In this document: positions 16,818-26,503 of the stretch, in pieces
Layout of the letters: each line of letters starts with the position of its first letter
How positions within the stretch are numbered: position 1 is the stretch's first letter
Source of the DNA: Corynebacterium kalidii
GTDB taxonomy: Bacteria > Actinomycetota > Actinomycetes > Mycobacteriales > Mycobacteriaceae
Length of the DNA stretch: 64,000 nucleotides
Assembly: GCF_022869005.1 (NCBI RefSeq)
Contig: NZ_JALIEA010000016.1
Location: forward strand, 42,036 to 106,035
Direction: 5' to 3'
The notes under the pieces: model-generated
Seen by the model: the letters and a program-made list of their open reading frames with translations, nothing else
The model's database searches: none
What the model was told of the DNA's origin: nothing
Made by a program: the position numbers and the translations under genes

Positions 16818-18035
16818 ATGACCTCGAGTACCACGTACGTCCTCGTCCTCAACTCCGGTTCCTCGTCCATCAAGTTCCAGGTCATCGACCTGAACGCGGA
16901 CGTCCAGGCCGGGCCGTTCCTCTCCGGCCTCGTCGAGCAGATCGGTGAGAGCCGTGGCCACATCAAGCTCGTCACCGAGGACCAGACCATCGAGGACCGC
17001 CGTCCGATCCTCAGCCACTCCGTCGGCCTGGAGCGCGCCTTCGGCATGATGTCCCTGCTCGGCGTCGGCCCGCAGGACCTCGACATCTCCGCCGTCGGGC
17101 ACCGTGTGGTCCACGGCGGCAACAAGTTCTCCGAGCCGGTGGTCATCACCGACAAGGTCGTCGACGAGATCCGTACCCTGGTCCCGCTCGCGCCGCTGCA
17201 CAACCCGGCGAACATCGACGGCATCGAGAACGCCCGCACGCTGCTGCCGGACGTCAAGCACGTCGCCGTGTTCGACACCGCCTTCTTCCACAGCCTGCCG
17301 GAGGCGGCGTCCCGCTACGCCCTGAACCGCGAGATCGCCGACCAGTACCACATCCGGCGCTACGGCTTCCACGGCACCAGCCACGAGTACGTCTCCGCCC
17401 TGGTGCCGAAGATCCTGGGCAAGAACGCCGAGGACATCAACCAGATCACCCTCCACCTGGGCAACGGTGCCTCGATGGCGGCGATCCGGGGCGGGAAGCC
17501 GATCGACACCACCATGGGCCTGACCCCGCTGGAGGGCCTGGTCATGGGTACCCGTACCGGTGACATCGACGCCGGTATCATCTTCCACCTCTACCGCGAG
17601 GGCAAGATGACCATCGACGAGATCGACACGCTGTTCAACAAGCGTTCCGGTCTGAAGGGGCTCGCCGGCGCCAACGACTTCCGCCTGATCCAGGAGCTCA
17701 TCAACGAGGGCGACGAGAACGCCAAGGAGGCCTACGACATCTACGTCCACCGGGTCCGCCGGTACGTCGGTGCGTTCATGCTGGAACTGGGCCGTCTCGA
17801 CGCCGTGGTGTTCACCGCCGGCGTCGGCGAGAACCACGTGGGTATCCGCCGCGACACGATGGCCGACCTGGAGAACTTCGGCATCATCATCGACGAGTCG
17901 CGCAACCAGAACGACGAGGGTGTCAAGGGACCGCGCGTGATCTCCTCCGACGACTCGGCGGTGAAGGTGCTCGTGGTCCCGACGAACGAGGAGCTGGCCA
18001 TCGCCAGGGCCGCGCAGGAGCTGTCCGAGGCGTAA
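16818..18035 (+). CDS. ackA: Acetate kinase
   Basis: Interconverts acetyl phosphate plus ADP and acetate plus ATP, completing the Pta-AckA route for acetate use and overflow. The 405-residue protein has the ASKHA-fold signatures [13 protein letters not shown] at the N-terminus, FHGTSHEYV, and [11 protein letters not shown] in the middle, with the late GVGENH loop. Preceded by a ribosome site in the 15-base gap after pta. Full family length. Confidence 0.96.
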   Translation: MTSSTTYVLVLNSGSSSIKFQVIDLNADVQAGPFLSGLVEQIGESRGHIKLVTEDQTIEDRRPILSHSVGLERAFGMMSLLGVGPQDLDISAVGHRVVHGGNKFSEPVVITDKVVDEIRTLVPLAPLHNPANIDGIENARTLLPDVKHVAVFDTAFFHSLPEAASRYALNREIADQYHIRRYGFHGTSHEYVSALVPKILGKNAEDINQITLHLGNGASMAAIRGGKPIDTTMGLTPLEGLVMGTRTGDIDAGIIFHLYREGKMTIDEIDTLFNKRSGLKGLAGANDFRLIQELINEGDENAKEAYDIYVHRVRRYVGAFMLELGRLDAVVFTAGVGENHVGIRRDTMADLENFGIIIDESRNQNDEGVKGPRVISSDDSAVKVLVVPTNEELAIARAAQELSEA

Positions 18036-18097
18036 AAGGGGCGGAAGGCTGCCTCGGCAGGGGGAGGCGACGAGGTGGCCCGACCGTGCTTCCTGAC

Positions 18098-18129
18098 CGC
18101 GGCGATCTATGTACGTGCAGGTCGCCGCG
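18098..18129. terminator. Inverted repeat after ackA
   Basis: CGCGGCGA (18098-18105) and TCGCCGCG (18122-18129) pair perfectly around 16 bases. No T-tract follows, so it may be a Rho-assisted end of pta-ackA or only a structural element. Confidence 0.35.
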
Positions 18130-18218
18130 TTGGTGTTGTCGGGGGACGCGTAATCCGTGACATGGGGGCGTCCTCCGGTAGGCTTGCCACCGTTATCCGA
18201 GGGGACGACGGGGAGTAC

Positions 18219-19316
18219 ATGGGGTACCAGGGGGACGCGCTCGACAACGACATCATCCGACGGCGCCGGACGCCGGTGCACGTGCGTCGGACGGTCCGGC
18301 CGGTCACACCGGCGCAGCACCGCAGCTGTGGACATCGGGGGCGCGACGACGCTTTCACCGAGGTCAACGGTTTCTGGATCCCGACCGCCGCCGTCCGGAA
18401 GCCCGCGGTCGTGGACGTCGGGGCCCGTGGGCATCCGCGGAGGATCGGCTATGACCTGGAGGCGTTGACCCGGGCCCGGCTGACCCACCTCGTGCACCCC
18501 GGATGGACGGCCGCCGCGTGGACGGCGGCGTCGGTCTGGGGGCTGCCGTACTTCTGCTACAACGCCGACACCTGCGTCCTTTCCGGCGGTGACCGCAGGA
18601 TCGCCACACACGCAGGTGAGGTGACCCGGCACCGCCGTGCCGGATGGATGAGAGACCGTGGACCGGTGACCGGCGTCGATCCGTTGTTCCCCGACCTCCC
18701 GGTCACCGCACCGGTGCTCACGGTGATCCACTGTCTACGGTCCCTGCGTGCGGAGGAACACTCCTGGGAGGTTCCACCCGGCACAGGGATGACCGACGTG
18801 GCGGTGCGGATGGTGCAGTTCATCGACGCCGTCTGCCAGCTGTTCGACATCGGGCCGGAGCAGCTCCCCGATGCGTGCGCCGGGTTGTACCCGCGGCGTG
18901 ACCTGGAACGGATGGTGTCGCTCGCCGACCGCGGTGGTGAGTCGCCGATGGAGACGGTTCTGCGTCTGCAGCTGTACGGGTTGCTCGGGAACGAGACCGC
19001 CGGGAGGTTCATCCCCCAACTGGTCATCCACCGCGACGGGAGTACCGTCGACCCGGTGCACACGGGGAACCCGGTGGGTGGCGGGGTCGTGGCGCGGGTC
19101 GACTTCGGCTGCCCGGAATGGAAGCTGGCGATCCAGTACGACGGTGCCGACCACCTGGCCAGGAACAGACGGGACCGCGATTCGCGGATCGGTGCGGAGC
19201 TGGCGAACCTGGGCTGGCACGTCCTGCGACTGACCTACGGGCATCTGAGGGATCCGGAGCTGCTGCGTCAGACCGTCGTCGACGGGATCATGCTGGCACG
19301 TCGTCGGCTGTCGTGA
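18219..19316 (+). CDS. DUF559/Vsr-like putative endonuclease-domain protein
   Basis: A 365-residue protein of a kind frequent in actinobacteria: a variable N-terminal region and a C-terminal restriction-endonuclease-like fold. The C-terminal part reads VDFGCPEWKLAIQYDG..H, then a RD.RI motif and LGWHVLRLTYGHL, matching the DUF559 pattern (acidic residue, E-x-K-like core, YDG.H, GW.V.R.T). The start at 18219 is chosen because a TAGGCT -10 box lies at 18179-18184 and a purine-rich stretch precedes the ATG; a longer frame from 18075 is open but would start upstream of that promoter. No partner gene is visible, so the role is unknown. Confidence 0.7.
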   Translation: MGYQGDALDNDIIRRRRTPVHVRRTVRPVTPAQHRSCGHRGRDDAFTEVNGFWIPTAAVRKPAVVDVGARGHPRRIGYDLEALTRARLTHLVHPGWTAAAWTAASVWGLPYFCYNADTCVLSGGDRRIATHAGEVTRHRRAGWMRDRGPVTGVDPLFPDLPVTAPVLTVIHCLRSLRAEEHSWEVPPGTGMTDVAVRMVQFIDAVCQLFDIGPEQLPDACAGLYPRRDLERMVSLADRGGESPMETVLRLQLYGLLGNETAGRFIPQLVIHRDGSTVDPVHTGNPVGGGVVARVDFGCPEWKLAIQYDGADHLARNRRDRDSRIGAELANLGWHVLRLTYGHLRDPELLRQTVVDGIMLARRRLS

Positions 19317-19344
19317 GGCCACCGGTGTCCCGGCACCTGTCATG

Positions 19345-19418
19345 GATTACGCCTCGCTTCGGCGCGAATCGGTAAAACCCCAGGTCGCGCCTGTTACCAG
19401 TGGGGCGACGGCGTAATC
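19345..19418. repeat. Nested inverted repeats between convergent genes
   Basis: GATTACGCC (19345-19353) is repeated inverted as GGCGTAATC (19410-19418). Inside are a CGC-TTCG-GCG mini-hairpin, GGTAA/TTACC and GTCGC/GCGAC pairs. It lies between the convergent DUF559-like gene and pknG. It could be a bidirectional transcription end or a small mobile-element relic; neither is proven. Confidence 0.4.
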
Positions 19419-19458
19419 GGCGTACTGAGGCGGCGGGGGCCGACGGCGCCGGGTCAGC

Positions 19459-21963
19459 TCAGAACCAGGTGCGCGGCCGGATCCGGTTGGCCATGTCCAC
19501 CAGCCGGAAGCGGTGACGGGCGAAGGGGGACTGGCGGGCGATGTCGCGCAACCCCTGCTCGATGCCGGCGCGCAGACCGCGTTCGCTGAACTCCACGTCG
19601 AACAACGGGGCCTTCGACACCCGCACCGGGGAGTCGGACTTCTCCTGTTCGGCACGCAGCCACTCCAGCGCGGCGGCCAGGACCGCCAACCTGACCTGCG
19701 GGATCCGAGGCTCATTGGTCGGCAGGATCTCCAGTCGTCGTGCCGCACGCCGCAGCCGTGCCTCGTTGAGGGAGGACTTCTCGGTGATCAGCATCAGCAC
19801 CGTGGTTAGCCGCGCCATCCGGTGGTGGCGGGAGGACTGGGGCAGGCGGTCCAGCGCGGCGACCGCGGCGTCCACCAGACCTTCGGCGTGCAGCTGACGG
19901 GCCAGCCCGAACGCCGCAGACACGGTCGAGGCGTTCGTGGCCCACACCAGCCCGTAGAGACGGATGGTGTGGAACCGCAGTGCCACCGGGTCCTGGGACA
20001 GGTGGGTCCACCCGGGCACCGTACTGTAGTCGGGCGACTGTTGCGCACCCTGTGTGTAGGTCAGCGCCAGGGCGGCCTTCTGCACGTTGGTGTCCAACAG
20101 GCGGGCGGTGTTCATCCCCTGGTGCTGCAGCATCAGCTCATCGGTCGCCGCCAGGGCGAGCTTCGGCGCCGGCTCACCCGGCAGGGTGTTGAGCACCTCG
20201 TTGAAACATGCCTGGGCGGCGACATAGTCACTGGTCAGGAGATTGGAGACACCGGACAGCCACTGGTGTCGCCAGTCGCGTTGCAGCCGGTCGTCCATGT
20301 CGCGCAGCGTCAGCACCGCCTCGGTCGTCATCCCGAGGTCGAGCTGGGCCCGGACGATGGTCAGCGGGATCTCGGTCGACGACGACAGGTCCGGCTGCTT
20401 CAACGCTGCCTTCAGGGTGTCGAGTACTTCACCAGGCTCGGTGAGGCTGGCGGCGGACAGCAGGGACGCACCCGGGTCGTTCGGGTCGGTCAGCGGGGTC
20501 GGCAGTGCGGCGACGACCTCGGGGGCGGTGGTCTCCACGGACCGCTCGATACCGTCGATGAGCTGGTCGGTGCGGAAGAGCAGGTGCTTGGTGCCGAAGG
20601 TGGAACGCTGGGCGGTGAAACGCGTGTCCAGGTGCGGGTACTGGCGTCCGTCGCGGATGGCCAGGACCTCCCGGAGTACGCCGATGAGCTGGTTGGCCAT
20701 CGTGCCGGCGGAACTGAACCGTCGCTCCGGGTTCTCGTCGGTGGCCCGCAGCAGCAGCCGGTAGAGCGACAGGTACTTCCGGAACAGCGGTTCCTCGTCC
20801 GGGTCGGGGAGGCCGGGGTCGTAGACCCCGTCGGTGACGGGCAGCTTCACGATGAGGCTGGCCAGGGTCCGGCCCACGGTGTAGATGTCGCTGGCGATCG
20901 TCGGGCCGGTCCGTGCGATCTCCGGCGCCTGGAACCCCCGGGTACCGAAGATGTGGCCGAAGGCGCCGATACCGGAGACCGCCCCCAGGTCGATGAGCTT
21001 GACCTGGTCCTCGGTGATGATGATGTTGTCCGGTTTCAGGTCGTTGTACACCACACCCCGCGAGTGCAGGTAGTCGAGTGCGGGCAGGACCTCGAGGACG
21101 TAGCCGATGGCGATGTCGATGGGCAGCGTGTTGCCCGGTTGGCGCCGTCGCCGGTGGCGCAGCGAGGGGCCACCGACGTACTCCATGATGATGAAGCCAC
21201 CGGGGCTGCGCGGGTCGTCGATGAAGTTGAAGATCTTCACGATGCCGGGGTGGGTGATGTCGGCGAGGAAGGCGCGTTCCGACTCCGCGACGGCACGTTC
21301 GTGGGCGGTCGTCGTCGCCATCATGCCCTTGAGCACGACCCACCGGTCGGACACGTTGTGGTCGACGGCGAGGTAGATCCAGCCGAGTCCGCCGTGGGCG
21401 ATCGGCCCCAGCACCTCGTACTGTGCGGCGACCATGTCACCCGGCTGCAGGACGGGAGGTTCGGTGCCCTCGGCGACCGCCTTCTCGACGGCCTCGGCGT
21501 CGATGACCGCGTCCTGGGGGTTCGTCGGCGGGATGAACGGCAGACGCACCATCCCGCCCGCGACCTCGGCACCGGCGCGGGACGTGCCACGGCGTCGGCG
21601 GAACGTCGAGAGAGCCTCGCGGCGACTGCGCTCACCGGAGTCGACGGCGGGCTGCCGCTCGGTGTGGGCGGGCCCGGTGCCGGGGCCGGTGGGGACGGAG
21701 TCACCGTAGACCCCGGCGACCTCGACACTGTCGCTGTCGTCGGCGAAGGGGTCGAACGGCGTGGCCTGGGTGGATTCGCCGTCGCTGTCACGGTCGCCGC
21801 CAGACACCCGGTCGGTGCCGCCGGTGCCGCCGGTGTCGTCCTCGTCGGCGAAGGGGTCGAAGAACGTCGCCTCGGTGGCCTGGCCGCTGTCGCTGGCGGA
21901 GCCGCCGGTGCGCTCCTCACCGGGGGCGTGCTCGTCCGGGGTGTGCTCGTCGGGGGTCATCAC
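19459..21963 (-). CDS. pknG: Serine/threonine protein kinase PknG
   Basis: Soluble kinase that phosphorylates the FHA protein OdhI/GarA and so releases 2-oxoglutarate dehydrogenase control. The kinase domain runs from about residue 185 (AHGGLGWIYLAVDH) through the lysine in WVVLKG, VVYNDLKPDN and the IDLGAVSG magnesium loop. A TPR-rich C-terminal half follows to residue 834. As in other corynebacteria, no rubredoxin CxxC pair precedes the kinase. The N-terminus carries two near-identical acceptor-like motifs, ATFFDPFAD (32-40) and ATPFDPFAD (67-75), in an acidic disordered tail. The ATG overlaps the glnH stop, so it is translated with the sensor genes. Confidence 0.95.
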   Translation of the reverse strand: MMTPDEHTPDEHAPGEERTGGSASDSGQATEATFFDPFADEDDTGGTGGTDRVSGGDRDSDGESTQATPFDPFADDSDSVEVAGVYGDSVPTGPGTGPAHTERQPAVDSGERSRREALSTFRRRRGTSRAGAEVAGGMVRLPFIPPTNPQDAVIDAEAVEKAVAEGTEPPVLQPGDMVAAQYEVLGPIAHGGLGWIYLAVDHNVSDRWVVLKGMMATTTAHERAVAESERAFLADITHPGIVKIFNFIDDPRSPGGFIIMEYVGGPSLRHRRRRQPGNTLPIDIAIGYVLEVLPALDYLHSRGVVYNDLKPDNIIITEDQVKLIDLGAVSGIGAFGHIFGTRGFQAPEIARTGPTIASDIYTVGRTLASLIVKLPVTDGVYDPGLPDPDEEPLFRKYLSLYRLLLRATDENPERRFSSAGTMANQLIGVLREVLAIRDGRQYPHLDTRFTAQRSTFGTKHLLFRTDQLIDGIERSVETTAPEVVAALPTPLTDPNDPGASLLSAASLTEPGEVLDTLKAALKQPDLSSSTEIPLTIVRAQLDLGMTTEAVLTLRDMDDRLQRDWRHQWLSGVSNLLTSDYVAAQACFNEVLNTLPGEPAPKLALAATDELMLQHQGMNTARLLDTNVQKAALALTYTQGAQQSPDYSTVPGWTHLSQDPVALRFHTIRLYGLVWATNASTVSAAFGLARQLHAEGLVDAAVAALDRLPQSSRHHRMARLTTVLMLITEKSSLNEARLRRAARRLEILPTNEPRIPQVRLAVLAAALEWLRAEQEKSDSPVRVSKAPLFDVEFSERGLRAGIEQGLRDIARQSPFARHRFRLVDMANRIRPRTWF

Positions 21964-23141
21964 TGGTCGTCCTGCCTGTCTGAACCGCTGCTGCCGGTGC
22001 TGCCGCTGCCCTCGCCGTCTCCGGCGTCCGTGCCACCCACCTCGTCCGTCTTGTCCGCCTCGTCCTGCCGGCGTTCACGCAGCGCGGTGAGCTCGCGGTT
22101 CTCCGCGGCGGAGCGGTAGGTGGCGGGCGGCTGGTCGGCTCTACCGAGGTAGCCCCTCAACCACCGGTCGTAGATGTCGTCCCACGTGCCGTCCTCGCGG
22201 ATCCGCTCCATCGTCGAGTTGACCTGGCGCACCAGACCGGCGGTGTCGCGCTTCTCGGGCAGCGCCGCCGCCACGCCGTAGTCGGTGCCCTCCGAGCTGG
22301 TGCCGATGATCTCGGTGTAGGGGTCCTGCGCCTGCAGCCCCGAGAGGATCGCGGAGTCCGAGTAGATCGCGTCGGCCTGGCGACGCTGGATCGCCATCAG
22401 ACAGTCCGACCAGGTCTGGGTGGCCAGGATGTCCTGGTGGGGGATGTCGTCGCGGAGCTCCTGCAGGTTGGTGGAGTCGTGGGTCACGCACACCGTCCTG
22501 TCCCCGAGGTCCTGCTCGTCGGTGATGCCGGAGTCGCGCATGGCGAGGACCCGCGGGTACGTCGTCAGATACGGGACGGAGAACTCCACCTGCTCCTGCC
22601 GGGGTTTGGTGATGGTGTACGTGCGGGCCACCAGGTCCACCGTCCCCGTCGACAGGACGTCCTCCAGGTCGTTGCCCTCGACGTAGCGGTACTCGATACG
22701 GTCGGGGTCACCGAAGATGTCGCGGGCGATCTCGCGCGCCAGGTCGATCTCGAACCCGGCGAGCTCCCCGTTGACTGGGTCCCGGAATCCGAGCTGGTTG
22801 AGCGACTGCGCGACACCCACGATCAGGCGTCCCCGCTCGATGATGGCGGGCACACGCCGCGCCGGGGAGACGTCCCCGCCGGTCTGCGGGTCGGTGTCCG
22901 GGCGCAGCGAACCGTAGGCCTGGTGCGCCCCGGCCAGGGTGTCCCGGGTGGTGCCGGACGTGAGCTCGTCGACGTCGTCGGACAGCTTCGACCCGTTGGG
23001 CAGCGCGAGGGTCGGGTTCGGTGCGTCCGGCCACTCCTGCAGGCTCTGCTCGTCGGAGACGCAGGACGCCAGGGCGGTGGCGCTGACGGCCGCCACGACG
23101 GCGGCGACGACGGGGGTGAGGATGCGTGCGCGGGTGTTCAC
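21960..23141 (-). CDS. glnH: GlnH-type lipoprotein, periplasmic amino-acid sensor
   Basis: Extracytoplasmic solute-binding protein of the polar amino acid type; in mycobacteria and corynebacteria GlnH with GlnX senses aspartate/glutamate-class amino acids and controls PknG. The signal sequence ends in the lipobox ATALASC (Cys27), so it is membrane-anchored. The binding domain includes GRLIVGVAQSLNQLGF and the FEIDLAREIA motif. The GTG at 23141 overlaps the glnX stop as GTGA and gives a proper signal peptide; a longer frame would precede it with proline-rich sequence. The last 60 residues are acidic and low-complexity. It overlaps pknG by four bases. Confidence 0.9.
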   Translation of the reverse strand: MNTRARILTPVVAAVVAAVSATALASCVSDEQSLQEWPDAPNPTLALPNGSKLSDDVDELTSGTTRDTLAGAHQAYGSLRPDTDPQTGGDVSPARRVPAIIERGRLIVGVAQSLNQLGFRDPVNGELAGFEIDLAREIARDIFGDPDRIEYRYVEGNDLEDVLSTGTVDLVARTYTITKPRQEQVEFSVPYLTTYPRVLAMRDSGITDEQDLGDRTVCVTHDSTNLQELRDDIPHQDILATQTWSDCLMAIQRRQADAIYSDSAILSGLQAQDPYTEIIGTSSEGTDYGVAAALPEKRDTAGLVRQVNSTMERIREDGTWDDIYDRWLRGYLGRADQPPATYRSAAENRELTALRERRQDEADKTDEVGGTDAGDGEGSGSTGSSGSDRQDDQ

Positions 23142-24628
23142 AGGTACTCCTGGAGCCGTGGGCGGGTTCCGTAGACGATGCACAGGGCCGAGATCAGACT
23201 GAGCAGGATCACCAGCGCCGAGACCTGCTGCGCCGACACCCGGGAGTCCGCGAGGTACGTCCGGAGCTGGTCGCGGGTCTCGTTGATGAGGGAGCGCAGG
23301 TTCTCGTCGAGCTTCTGGTAGGGGTGCACGTCCTCCTCGCCGATGGTGGCGCCGATCGCCGCGGGGTAGTCGCCCTGCTGGACGTAGGCGAGCATCTCGG
23401 CGTGGGAGGTGTCCCAGGCCCGCAGGTTCTCCCGGGCCTCGTCCAGGACGCCGCGGTCACCGACGATGGTGCGCAGGGTCTCCAACTGGCTGTCGATACG
23501 GGTGACCTGCTCGGAGAAGTCGTTCTGGGTGGCGTCGGAGTACTCGCGTTCCACCAGGCCGAGCGCCTCGGTGGTACGGGTCTGCTGCACGGTGATGCGC
23601 AGGGAGGTCAGGGTCTCCAGGGGCTGTGCCGTGCCGTCGAGCCCGCGGGAGCCGTCGGTCCAGGTGGTCAGCGCCGAGCCGCTGGCCCACAGCAGGGCGA
23701 CGGTCATCAGCACCGTCGCGGTGGCGTACCCGGCGTTGACCCGCCGGTTGGTGTTGGCGGCCAGCCAGAACTGCGCGACCGCCAGCATGACGACCGCCGC
23801 GACCAGACCGGAGAGCGCGAACCAGCCGGGCCTGGTCAGGGCGAGCTGCTGTTCGCCGACCTCGGAGCTGGCGTTGGAGTACAGCTCGCCGGCGGCGGGG
23901 AGGATCTCGTCCTGCATCATCGTGCTGGCCTGTGTCACGTAGGCCGCGCCCACGGGGTGGCCCTGCCGGTTGTTCACGCCGGCTTCGGTGATCAGGCTGG
24001 TGTAGATCGGCAGCTTCTCCTGGATCTCCAGGATCAGGGCCATCTCGCGGGTCGCGGGGTCGTCGATGCCGCTGGCGGCGCGGATGATCGCGCGTGAGGC
24101 GCTGTCCACGGCCTCCCGGTAGGACGGGTTGGTGTCCGCGCTGCCGGAAGCGTCCTCGACGAAGCCGGTGGTGGCCACGGAATCGGCCACGGACAGCGAG
24201 TTGTACAGCTCCTGGGCGGCGAAGGACACCGGCTCGGTCCGGTTGACCAGTGTGTTGAGGTCGCCCTGCTGGTTGGACGACTGGGCGGCCATCGCACCGC
24301 CGGCGGCGAGGATGGCGAGCACCAGGATCACCGACACGACGGTGAGCAGGCCCGGGGTGGTCGACACGAACCGGCGGAACCGGCGGGGGATCTCGAGCGC
24401 CGGGGTGAAGACGCTCAGCCGACGTCCGCCGGGGCCGTCGGTCGGGGCGTCGTCCATCCACCGGTCGGTGTCCTGGCGGTGGCCGCCGGGGCCGACGGCG
24501 CCGACAGCACCGACCGGACCGTCCGTCCGGTGGGCGGCATCCGTTTCGCGGGTCGTGAATGTGCCGGTCGAGGCCGGATCGGTGGCCCCGTCACCTGGAT
24601 CTCGTGTCGGCACGGGCATGTAGGTCAT
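23138..24628 (-). CDS. glnX: GlnX membrane transducer
   Basis: Integral membrane protein linking periplasmic GlnH to cytoplasmic PknG. Four hydrophobic segments are visible: LLTVVSVILVLAILAAGG, WFALSGLVAAVVMLAVAQF, YATATVLMTVALLWASG and VSALVILLSLISALCIVYG. Two extracytoplasmic helical regions lie between them. An approximately 90-residue disordered cytoplasmic N-terminus rich in Asp, Gly and Pro precedes the first. The start is ATG 24628 (MTYMPVP) or ATG 24619; a TAGGAT box overlaps this site, so a leaderless start is possible. First gene of glnX-glnH-pknG, all overlapping by four bases. Confidence 0.85.
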   Translation of the reverse strand: MTYMPVPTRDPGDGATDPASTGTFTTRETDAAHRTDGPVGAVGAVGPGGHRQDTDRWMDDAPTDGPGGRRLSVFTPALEIPRRFRRFVSTTPGLLTVVSVILVLAILAAGGAMAAQSSNQQGDLNTLVNRTEPVSFAAQELYNSLSVADSVATTGFVEDASGSADTNPSYREAVDSASRAIIRAASGIDDPATREMALILEIQEKLPIYTSLITEAGVNNRQGHPVGAAYVTQASTMMQDEILPAAGELYSNASSEVGEQQLALTRPGWFALSGLVAAVVMLAVAQFWLAANTNRRVNAGYATATVLMTVALLWASGSALTTWTDGSRGLDGTAQPLETLTSLRITVQQTRTTEALGLVEREYSDATQNDFSEQVTRIDSQLETLRTIVGDRGVLDEARENLRAWDTSHAEMLAYVQQGDYPAAIGATIGEEDVHPYQKLDENLRSLINETRDQLRTYLADSRVSAQQVSALVILLSLISALCIVYGTRPRLQEYL

Positions 24629-24692
24629 CCTACATTCGTCCGGGGAAGAAGTGTCAGTGCCTCGGCAGTGGGGCGTATGGCACGATAGGGGA

Positions 24693-25691
24693 ATGATCGA
24701 AGTCGAATCCCTGACCAAGCGGTACGGTTCCGCGACCGTCGTGGACGACCTGAACTTTTCGGTGAAACCGGGAATCGTCACCGGATTCCTCGGCCCGAAC
24801 GGTGCGGGTAAGTCCACCACCATGCGCATGATCGTCGGGCTCGACCGCGCGTCCGCCGGCACCGCCACCATCGACGGCCAGCGCTACGAGGAGTACGCCA
24901 AGCCCCTGCACAAGGTAGGTACGCTGCTCGACGCGAAGTGGGTCCACCCCAACCGCACCGCCGCGAACCACCTGAAGTGGCTGGCCGCCGCCAACGGCAT
25001 CCCCGCCAGGCGTGTCGACGAGGTCCTCGACCTCGTCGGCCTCAGCGACGTCGCCGGCAAGAAGGCCGGCAACTTCTCGCTCGGCATGGGCCAGCGGCTG
25101 GGCCTGGCGGTCGCGCTGCTGGGCGACCCGGAGGTCCTGATCCTCGACGAGCCGGTGAACGGCCTGGACCCCGAGGGCATCCGCTGGGTGCGTGACTTCG
25201 TGCGCCACCTCGCGTCCGAGGGCCGTACGGTGATGATCAGCTCCCACCTGCTCAGCGAGATGGCTCTCACCGCCGACCACCTCATCGTCATCGGGCGGGG
25301 TCGCCTGGTCGCGGACACCTCGACCCACGACTTCATCAAGAACGCCTCCACCGCCACGACGGTGGTGCGTACCGACCACCTCGAGGAGATGAAGAACGCG
25401 CTCACCGAGCAGGCCGTGCGCTTCACCGAGAGCACCGACGACGACGGACGGGCCATCCTCGTCATGGAGGACACCGAGCCCGACGAGGTCGGCGGGATCG
25501 CATACACCTACGGGCTGCTGCTGCGTGAGCTCAGCGAGCGCCGGGCGTCGCTGGAGGACGCGTTCATGAGCATGACCGGACACGCCGTCGACTACCACGC
25601 CAACCTGGGCGGGGACCTCGGTGACGTCCCCGACGCGGCTGCCCGGCTGGGCCAGCCGGCGGACACGCCGACCACCGAGGGGGAGAAGTAA
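24693..25691 (+). CDS. ABC-2 type transporter ATP-binding protein
   Basis: ATPase of a two-component efflux or lipid/antibiotic exporter of the BcrA/NatA kind. Walker A GPNGAGKST (about residues 36-44), signature SLGMGQRLGLA, Walker B VLILDEPVNGLDPEG and the switch histidine in MISSHLLSEM are intact. The C-terminal 100 residues are the acidic extension common in this family. The ATG at 24693 has a nearby GATAGGG and matches family N-termini (MIEVESLTKRYG). It overlaps the permease gene by one base (TAATG). Confidence 0.9.
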   Translation: MIEVESLTKRYGSATVVDDLNFSVKPGIVTGFLGPNGAGKSTTMRMIVGLDRASAGTATIDGQRYEEYAKPLHKVGTLLDAKWVHPNRTAANHLKWLAAANGIPARRVDEVLDLVGLSDVAGKKAGNFSLGMGQRLGLAVALLGDPEVLILDEPVNGLDPEGIRWVRDFVRHLASEGRTVMISSHLLSEMALTADHLIVIGRGRLVADTSTHDFIKNASTATTVVRTDHLEEMKNALTEQAVRFTESTDDDGRAILVMEDTEPDEVGGIAYTYGLLLRELSERRASLEDAFMSMTGHAVDYHANLGGDLGDVPDAAARLGQPADTPTTEGEK

Positions 25692-26503
25692 TGCTGGCAC
25701 ACGCCGTCAACGCCGAGTGGATCAAGATCCGTACGACCCGCGCGGTCTACTGGACCTCGGCGCTCATCATCGTGTTCTCCGTGGCCTTCGCGGCCTTCCT
25801 GAGCTGGGCGAACGCGATGAGCTACCAGATGTTCATCGACGACGGGGACTTGGAGTCCGCCGCCATCAACGCCGAGGGCCTGAACGTGGCCGGTGCGCTC
25901 ATGGGCCTGCAGCTGTTCGGGGTGATGATCATCCTGATCCAGGGCGCCCTGCTGGTCACTGGCGAATACGGCAACAACACCGCCAAGTCGAACGCCCTGG
26001 CCGTGCCGAGGCGGTGGCAGCTCCCGGTGGCCAAGTTCATCGTCTACGGGGTGATCGCCGCCGTCACGACCGTGGTCGCCGCCGTGCTCAGTGTACTGGT
26101 GTCGCGCTGGATCGCCGGCACCCAGATCGACGACGACGCGATCCTGTCCGGGATCTCCCTGTCCGCGGACGACGCCTGGACGGTCGTCCTGCGCATGGTC
26201 GTCTACGCCCTCGGCGCGGTGGCACTGGCCATCGGTGTGGCCTACCTGCTGCGGAAGACCGCCGGCGCCATGGCCGTCCTGCTGCTGTGGGTGCTGGTGC
26301 TCGAGGACATCGTCGGGATGATCCCCAAGGTCGACAAGTGGATCCCCCAGTACCTCCCGTTCAAGAACATCGGCGGCGCGGTGAACCTCACCGACGTCGC
26401 CAACGCCCCCTGGGGTCAGACCGGTTCGGTGCTCTACTTCGTCGTGGTGTGCCTGGTCGTCTTCATCATCGGTACGGTCACGCTGCGTCGTCGCGATGCC
26501 TGA
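25691..26503 (+). CDS. ABC-2 type transporter permease
   Basis: Membrane partner of the preceding ATPase, 270 residues with about six hydrophobic segments, including one after the conserved start MLAHAVNAEWIKIRTTRAVYW. This opening is typical of permeases paired with BcrA-like ATPases in actinobacteria. The start overlaps the ATPase stop and the 3' end overlaps the next transporter gene by eight bases. Substrate not deducible. Confidence 0.88.
   Translation: MLAHAVNAEWIKIRTTRAVYWTSALIIVFSVAFAAFLSWANAMSYQMFIDDGDLESAAINAEGLNVAGALMGLQLFGVMIILIQGALLVTGEYGNNTAKSNALAVPRRWQLPVAKFIVYGVIAAVTTVVAAVLSVLVSRWIAGTQIDDDAILSGISLSADDAWTVVLRMVVYALGAVALAIGVAYLLRKTAGAMAVLLLWVLVLEDIVGMIPKVDKWIPQYLPFKNIGGAVNLTDVANAPWGQTGSVLYFVVVCLVVFIIGTVTLRRRDA

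Noticed and set aside
15459..18731. 1090-codon minus-strand open frame
   Set aside because: It runs opposite pta and ackA, which have complete catalytic motifs; long antisense frames are expected at this G+C.
18219..19316. Restriction-modification or defence island
   Set aside because: The DUF559-like protein stands alone among housekeeping genes; no methylase or other defence gene is adjacent.
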